This document shows, piece by piece, positions 5,766 to 8,784 of a stretch of 8,784 bases of DNA (positions are counted from its first letter, which is position 1; each line of letters begins with the position of its first letter). The stretch is from contig CAMYKE010000105.1 in assembly GCA_947258895.1 (NCBI GenBank), forward strand, positions 2,382 through 11,165. Direction: 5' to 3'. The stretch comes from an uncultured Pseudomonadales bacterium. Lineage in GTDB: Bacteria; Pseudomonadota; Gammaproteobacteria; Pseudomonadales; IMCC2047. The position numbers and the translations under genes were made by a program. The notes under the pieces are model-generated. The model was not told the DNA's origin. It saw only the letters and a list, made by a program, of their open reading frames with translations, and did no database searches.

Positions 5766-6485
5766 GTGGCGAAGATCACAGCCCTCAATAAAGAAACGCA
5801 TCGCGATATAACGGTCAGCAAAGCGGCAAACTACCCCCACACTCACGATCACAACATCATCCCCGTTGCGGTACATGAATTCGCGCAGGCTGCCGCAGAA
5901 TTCCCGATTATTTTTGTAAAAAACGCCGAGACGAACGACTACGAGGCGGCAATCATGACCGGCCTGACCCGCGGGGAGAATCTTTATGCGGCAGGCCCGG
6001 AATGGCCCGGAATTTACGTACCGGCCTGTATCAGGGACTATCCGCTGCGCCTGGTCAAGGTCGATCCCGAGGCGGACAATTTCGTCCTGGCTATCGACGA
6101 GGAAAGCGACCTGGTTGGCGAGGGCCGCGATATCCGCCTGTTCGATGCAGAGGGCGAGCAAACCGATTTTACCAGGCGCGCCGGGGAGAACCTCGTCAGC
6201 TATCTGGAAAACCAGCATTTCACCAGGGGCTTCCTCAAACTGCTGGTGGACGCCGACCTGCTGGTCCAGCGCCAGCTGGAATTCAAGATCGGGTCGGAGC
6301 CGATGAAGATCTCGGGGATTTACCTGATCGACCAGGAGAAGTTCAATCAATTGCCGGAGGAGACCTTCAGTGATTTTCGCAAGCGCGGCTTGCTTGCTCC
6401 GATCTATGCCCACCTGATTTCGCTCAACCAAATGCCGCGCCTGCTGCGAATGAGGGTCGCCAGCCGCCAACAACCAGAATCCTGA
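5766..6485 (+). CDS. SapC family protein
   Basis: The 239-residue product matches the SapC family (Pfam PF07277), named after a Campylobacter fetus S-layer-associated protein; the biochemical role in other bacteria is not established. Recognisable blocks are HNIIPVAVHEFAQAAAEFPI followed by IFVKNAETNDYEAAIMTGL (about residues 30-68), then NLYAAGPEWPGIYVPACIRDYPLRLV, a central acidic stretch, FTRGFLKLLVDADLL and a C-terminal GIYLIDQEKFNQLPEETFSDFRKRGLLAPIYAHLISLNQM region. No signal peptide or membrane segment is seen, so it is probably cytoplasmic. GTG at 5766-5768 is chosen because GGAG lies 7 nt upstream, homology begins just after it, and the promoter at 5705-5732 lies inside the longer open frame. 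SapC genes in related bacteria often sit beside TonB receptor and tryptophan-halogenase-like genes; here it stands alone. Confidence 0.87.
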   Translation: MAKITALNKETHRDITVSKAANYPHTHDHNIIPVAVHEFAQAAAEFPIIFVKNAETNDYEAAIMTGLTRGENLYAAGPEWPGIYVPACIRDYPLRLVKVDPEADNFVLAIDEESDLVGEGRDIRLFDAEGEQTDFTRRAGENLVSYLENQHFTRGFLKLLVDADLLVQRQLEFKIGSEPMKISGIYLIDQEKFNQLPEETFSDFRKRGLLAPIYAHLISLNQMPRLLRMRVASRQQPES

Positions 6486-6493
6486 GTGCTACC

Positions 6494-6515
6494 GCCGCCG
6501 GGATTTTCCGGCGGC
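6494..6515 (+). terminator. Strong GC hairpin after the SapC-family gene
   Basis: GCCGCCGG (6494-6501) and CCGGCGGC (6508-6515) form a perfect 8-bp stem with a 6-nt loop (GATTTT), starting 8 nt after the stop codon. No U-tract follows, so it may need other factors to terminate, or it may mainly protect the mRNA 3' end. Confidence 0.5.
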
Positions 6516-6573
6516 ACCGATTCCGAAAGTGCCCTGGCGAATACTGGCGACGCGGTGATAAAGGCGCGGAATC

Positions 6574-6608
6574 CAGGTCTGGCTACCTGCGCCAAATACC
6601 CCTATAAT
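6574..6608 (+). promoter_or_regulatory. deaD promoter with overlapping dyad
   Basis: A perfect -10 box TATAAT lies at 6603-6608 and is followed by a very GC-rich discriminator (GCGCGCCCG), as seen at promoters of stable RNA and growth-linked genes. The -35 region is poor (TGGCTA at 6580-6585 with a 17-nt spacer). A 16-bp dyad, CAGGT-N6-ACCTG at 6574-6589, covers this -35 region and could be an operator. The predicted start near 6615 leaves a leader of about 95 nt. Confidence 0.5.
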
Positions 6609-6660
6609 GCGCGCCCGTTTAACCCCGGCACCCGCCTCACTCCCTGCATCGCTCCAAGGA

Positions 6661-6704
6661 CATTGGATATTGCCCGGCCCAGGCCAATGCCCAACATTAA
6701 GGCC
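6661..6704 (+). promoter_or_regulatory. deaD leader with two mutually exclusive hairpins
   Basis: CCAATG at 6684-6689 can pair with CATTGG at 6661-6666 (6 bp, 17-nt loop). Alternatively, GGCCAATG at 6682-6689 can pair with CATT-AA-GGCC at 6695-6704 (8 bp, 5-nt loop, AA bulge). The second fold buries the only Shine-Dalgarno candidate, AAGG at 6699-6702, located 7 nt before the ATG. The folds compete for the same bases, which is a switch-like arrangement. Regulatory function is inferred. Confidence 0.4.
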
Positions 6705-6709
6705 ATCCC

Positions 6710-8545
6710 ATGTCTGCGCCAGAACACAAACCCGCAATCACCAGCTTTACCGAACTGGCGCTCGCCGATCCGGTGCTCAAGGCGATCCAGAAGGTCGGCT
6801 ATGAACAACCCTCACCCATCCAGGCCGCCTGCATACCGCACCTGTTGCATGGCGACGACCTGCTGGGTACTGCGCAAACCGGTACCGGCAAAACCGCTGC
6901 CTTTGCGTTGCCGCTATTGTCCAGGCTCGACCTGACACGGAAGCAGCCGCAGATACTGGTCCTGGCGCCCACTCGCGAGCTTGCGATCCAGGTGGCCGAA
7001 GCATTCCAGCGCTACGCTTGCAACCTCAAGGGTTTTCATGTTTTGCCCATCTATGGCGGCCAGGACTACACCACCCAGTTGCGACAACTGAAACGCGGTC
7101 CGCAGGTCATCGTCGGCACCCCTGGCAGGGTGATGGATCACCTGCGCCGCGGCAGTCTCAATCTCGAAGGCATAGCCGCCCTGGTGCTGGACGAAGCCGA
7201 TGAAATGCTGCGCATGGGCTTTATCGACGATGTCGAGTGGATCCTGGAGCACACGCCCAAGGAGCGTCAGACCGCGCTGTTCTCCGCGACCATGCCCAAA
7301 GAAATCCGCAAGGTAGCCAACAAGTACCTGGTCAATCCGCAGGAAGTGCGAATCGATTCCCAAACCACCACCGGGGAGAACATTGAGCAGTGTTACTGGA
7401 TGGTAAGGGGCACCAATAAGCTGGACGCCCTCACCCGCATTCTGGAAGTCGAGCCCTTCGACGCCATGCTGATCTTCGTGCGTACCAAAACCGCCACCGT
7501 GGAACTGGCGGAAAAACTGGAGGCGCGGGGTTACTCGGCAGCGGCCATGAACGGCGACATGAACCAGCAACTGCGTGAGCGCACCATTGCTCGCCTGAAG
7601 CAGAACAAGCTGGACATCCTGATTGCTACCGACGTCGCCGCCCGTGGCATCGATGTGGAGCGCATCAGCCATGTCGTGAACTATGACATTCCCTACGACA
7701 ACGAAGCCTATGTGCACCGTATCGGGCGTACCGGGCGAGCCGGGCGCTCGGGTAAGGCCATCCTGTTCGTAGATCCGCGCGAAAAACGGTTGCTCTATTC
7801 CCTCGAGCGTACCACACGCCAGCCGCTGGCCCTGATGGAGCTGCCGACCGGGGAAACCATCACCGCCCAGCGCATCGACCAGTTCAAGCAAACCCTGAAG
7901 GATACCCTGGCACAACAGGACCTTGGTTTCTTTGACGAAATCCTGGCAGGTTTCAGCCATGAAAATGATGTGGCGCCCGAGGATATCGCCTCCGCGCTCG
8001 CCTACCTGGTGCAAAAGACGCGCCCGTTGCAGGTGACCCTGGCGGAGATTAAAGCGCCGAAAGACACAGGTCGGAAGCGGGACCCACGCAGGGAAAACGA
8101 ACGCGAACGTGGCGACCGCCCCCGCAAACCTCGCACGGGCAAGCCGACGCACCTCGATGCCAATATGGTGCGTTATCGCCTGGAAGTGGGCCGCAATAAC
8201 GAGGTCGGTCCGGGGGACATCGTTGGTGCGATAGCCAACGAGGCGGGCATCGACAGCAAGCACATTGGCCAAATCAAATTATTCGACGAGTTCGCGACGG
8301 TAGACCTGCCGGACGGCATGCCGAAGGAGATTTTTCACCAGCTTCGCGGAGTGTTTGTGCGCGGCAAGAAGCTGAATATCAGCGTCGCCACCAGTGACAC
8401 CGGACAGCACGATTTTCAGGACCAGGGCGCGCGCCGCGCAAAGCCCGGGGGACGACCAAAGGTCGGTGCCCCCGATCAGGGCGCTGCGCGGTCGAAAGGC
8501 AAAGTAAAACGCAAGGCACCGGCGCAACGCAAGCCGAAGAGCTAA
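6710..8545 (+). CDS. deaD: DEAD-box ATP-dependent RNA helicase DeaD/CsdA
   Basis: CsdA/DeaD unwinds structured RNA during ribosome assembly and mRNA turnover, especially in the cold. The 611-residue protein shows every helicase motif: the Q motif (Phe13 to Gln38), AQTGTGKT (55-62, Walker A), PTREL (87-91), GG (116-117), TPGR (137-140), DEAD (161-164), SAT (192-194), a second RecA domain with TDVAARGIDV (307-316) and HRIGRTGRAGR (336-346). A DeaD-specific dimerisation/linker region follows (about 375-445), then a basic Arg-rich linker (about 450-482), a DbpA-like RNA-binding domain (about 486-560) and a Lys/Arg/Gly-rich tail to 611. The RNA-binding domain separates DeaD from RhlE, SrmB and RhlB. 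The ATG at 6710 is preceded by AAGG at 7-nt spacing, inside a leader with alternative folds. A hairpin downstream probably ends the transcript. Confidence 0.96.
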   Translation: MSAPEHKPAITSFTELALADPVLKAIQKVGYEQPSPIQAACIPHLLHGDDLLGTAQTGTGKTAAFALPLLSRLDLTRKQPQILVLAPTRELAIQVAEAFQRYACNLKGFHVLPIYGGQDYTTQLRQLKRGPQVIVGTPGRVMDHLRRGSLNLEGIAALVLDEADEMLRMGFIDDVEWILEHTPKERQTALFSATMPKEIRKVANKYLVNPQEVRIDSQTTTGENIEQCYWMVRGTNKLDALTRILEVEPFDAMLIFVRTKTATVELAEKLEARGYSAAAMNGDMNQQLRERTIARLKQNKLDILIATDVAARGIDVERISHVVNYDIPYDNEAYVHRIGRTGRAGRSGKAILFVDPREKRLLYSLERTTRQPLALMELPTGETITAQRIDQFKQTLKDTLAQQDLGFFDEILAGFSHENDVAPEDIASALAYLVQKTRPLQVTLAEIKAPKDTGRKRDPRRENERERGDRPRKPRTGKPTHLDANMVRYRLEVGRNNEVGPGDIVGAIANEAGIDSKHIGQIKLFDEFATVDLPDGMPKEIFHQLRGVFVRGKKLNISVATSDTGQHDFQDQGARRAKPGGRPKVGAPDQGAARSKGKVKRKAPAQRKPKS

Positions 8546-8577
8546 TGTGCACGCCAGGCATCAAGCGCCAGACTGTC

Positions 8578-8587
8578 AACGCGCGTT
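8578..8587. repeat. Palindrome downstream of deaD
   Basis: AACGCGCGTT is a perfect 10-bp palindrome lying directly before the terminator candidate of deaD; with two mismatched positions it extends to GTCAACGCGCGTTAAC (8575-8590). It may be a protein-binding site or part of the 3' end structure. Confidence 0.3.
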
Positions 8588-8615
8588 AACCGCTGCTGCT
8601 TGCGGTTTGAGTTTT
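8588..8615 (+). terminator. Candidate rho-independent terminator of deaD
   Basis: AACCGC (8588-8593) pairs with GCGGTT (8602-8607) around an 8-nt loop, followed by the T-rich TGAGTTTT (8608-8615). It lies 42 nt after the deaD stop codon. The U-tract is interrupted, so strength is uncertain. Confidence 0.5.
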
Positions 8616-8633
8616 AGCTGCGGAGAGGACTGG

Positions 8634-8784
8634 CCGCCATATCTCACCGATTGTTGGAATTATCGCCGAGAGATTGTGCGTTGTACGGGGTTTTCCGACG
8701 AAGGGGATAGCCGTCGCTATAGCCGCAGGAGAAAAATTCCGTACAGCGTGCAAGATCCGGCGAGAAACCAAATAGGCAATTCGC
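8634..8784 (+). repeat. Dispersed intergenic repeat, copy 2 (cut by window edge)
   Basis: This stretch matches 2871-3021 in the same orientation with 146 of 151 identical positions and no gaps; the last 99 nt are identical. It lies 18 nt beyond the deaD terminator candidate and runs to the last base of the window, so its right end is unknown. The outer pair of the left hairpin is weakened here (A to C at 8638), while the ATAGC-CGTC-GCTAT hairpin is fully kept. A minus-strand open frame through it (8586-8771) shares its peptide with copy 1 only because the DNA is repeated. Confidence 0.85.

Noticed and set aside
6914..8272. 452-codon open frame on the minus strand
   Set aside because: Fully antisense to deaD, which has every helicase motif; no motif or ribosome-binding site supports the antisense frame.
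8586..8771. Minus-strand peptide shared with a frame at 2847-3464 (RILHAVRNFSPAAIATAI)
   Set aside because: The similarity is due to the repeated DNA. Three of four in-frame differences are non-synonymous and the frames have different ends, so a conserved protein is unlikely.
1..8784. CRISPR array, tRNA, rRNA, transposase or phage genes
   Set aside because: No regularly spaced direct repeats, no cloverleaf-like segment, and no coding match to mobile-element proteins were seen; only two distant copies of one repeat occur.

Overview
This is chromosomal-type DNA with housekeeping gene content. Its protein families (BolA, TrhO, PpnN and a CsdA/DeaD-type helicase with a DbpA-like RNA-binding domain), Shine-Dalgarno sites and sigma70-like promoters point to a gammaproteobacterium. 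The SapC-family gene and the type of glutamate synthase fit a marine Cellvibrionales/Halieaceae-like lineage, but that placement is inference.

Layout from left to right. (1) 1-991, minus: the 5' part of a glutamate synthase large subunit gene, cut by the window edge. (2) 992-1399: a 408-nt gap with the trhO terminator and an AT-rich stretch carrying a perfect IHF consensus. (3) 1400-2803, minus: bolA followed by trhO, each with a promoter candidate. (4) about 2871-3021: first copy of a dispersed non-coding repeat. (5) 3064-3528, minus: a secreted His/Arg/Asp-rich protein. (6) 3708-5523, minus: ppnN followed after 34 nt by a small eight-cysteine protein of unknown function, probably one operon. 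(7) 5524-5765: a divergent promoter region. (8) 5766-6485, plus: a SapC-family gene with a GTG start. (9) 6486-6709: a hairpin after sapC, then the deaD promoter and a leader with two mutually exclusive hairpins. (10) 6710-8545, plus: deaD. (11) 8546-8784: the deaD terminator candidate and a second copy of the repeat, running off the window.

Most genes serve independent core functions: nitrogen assimilation (gltB), tRNA wobble modification (trhO), iron-sulfur/stress biology (bolA), nucleotide turnover (ppnN) and RNA remodelling in the cold (deaD). No defence system, phage, transposase, CRISPR array, tRNA or rRNA is visible.

The least-explained features are the roughly 150-bp repeat, which is about 97% identical between copies with a 99-nt perfectly conserved part, and the deaD leader, where one sequence block can pair either with an upstream partner or with the ribosome-binding site. 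The two uncharacterised small proteins, one His-rich and exported and one cysteine-rich and co-transcribed with ppnN, are the best candidates for new protein function.
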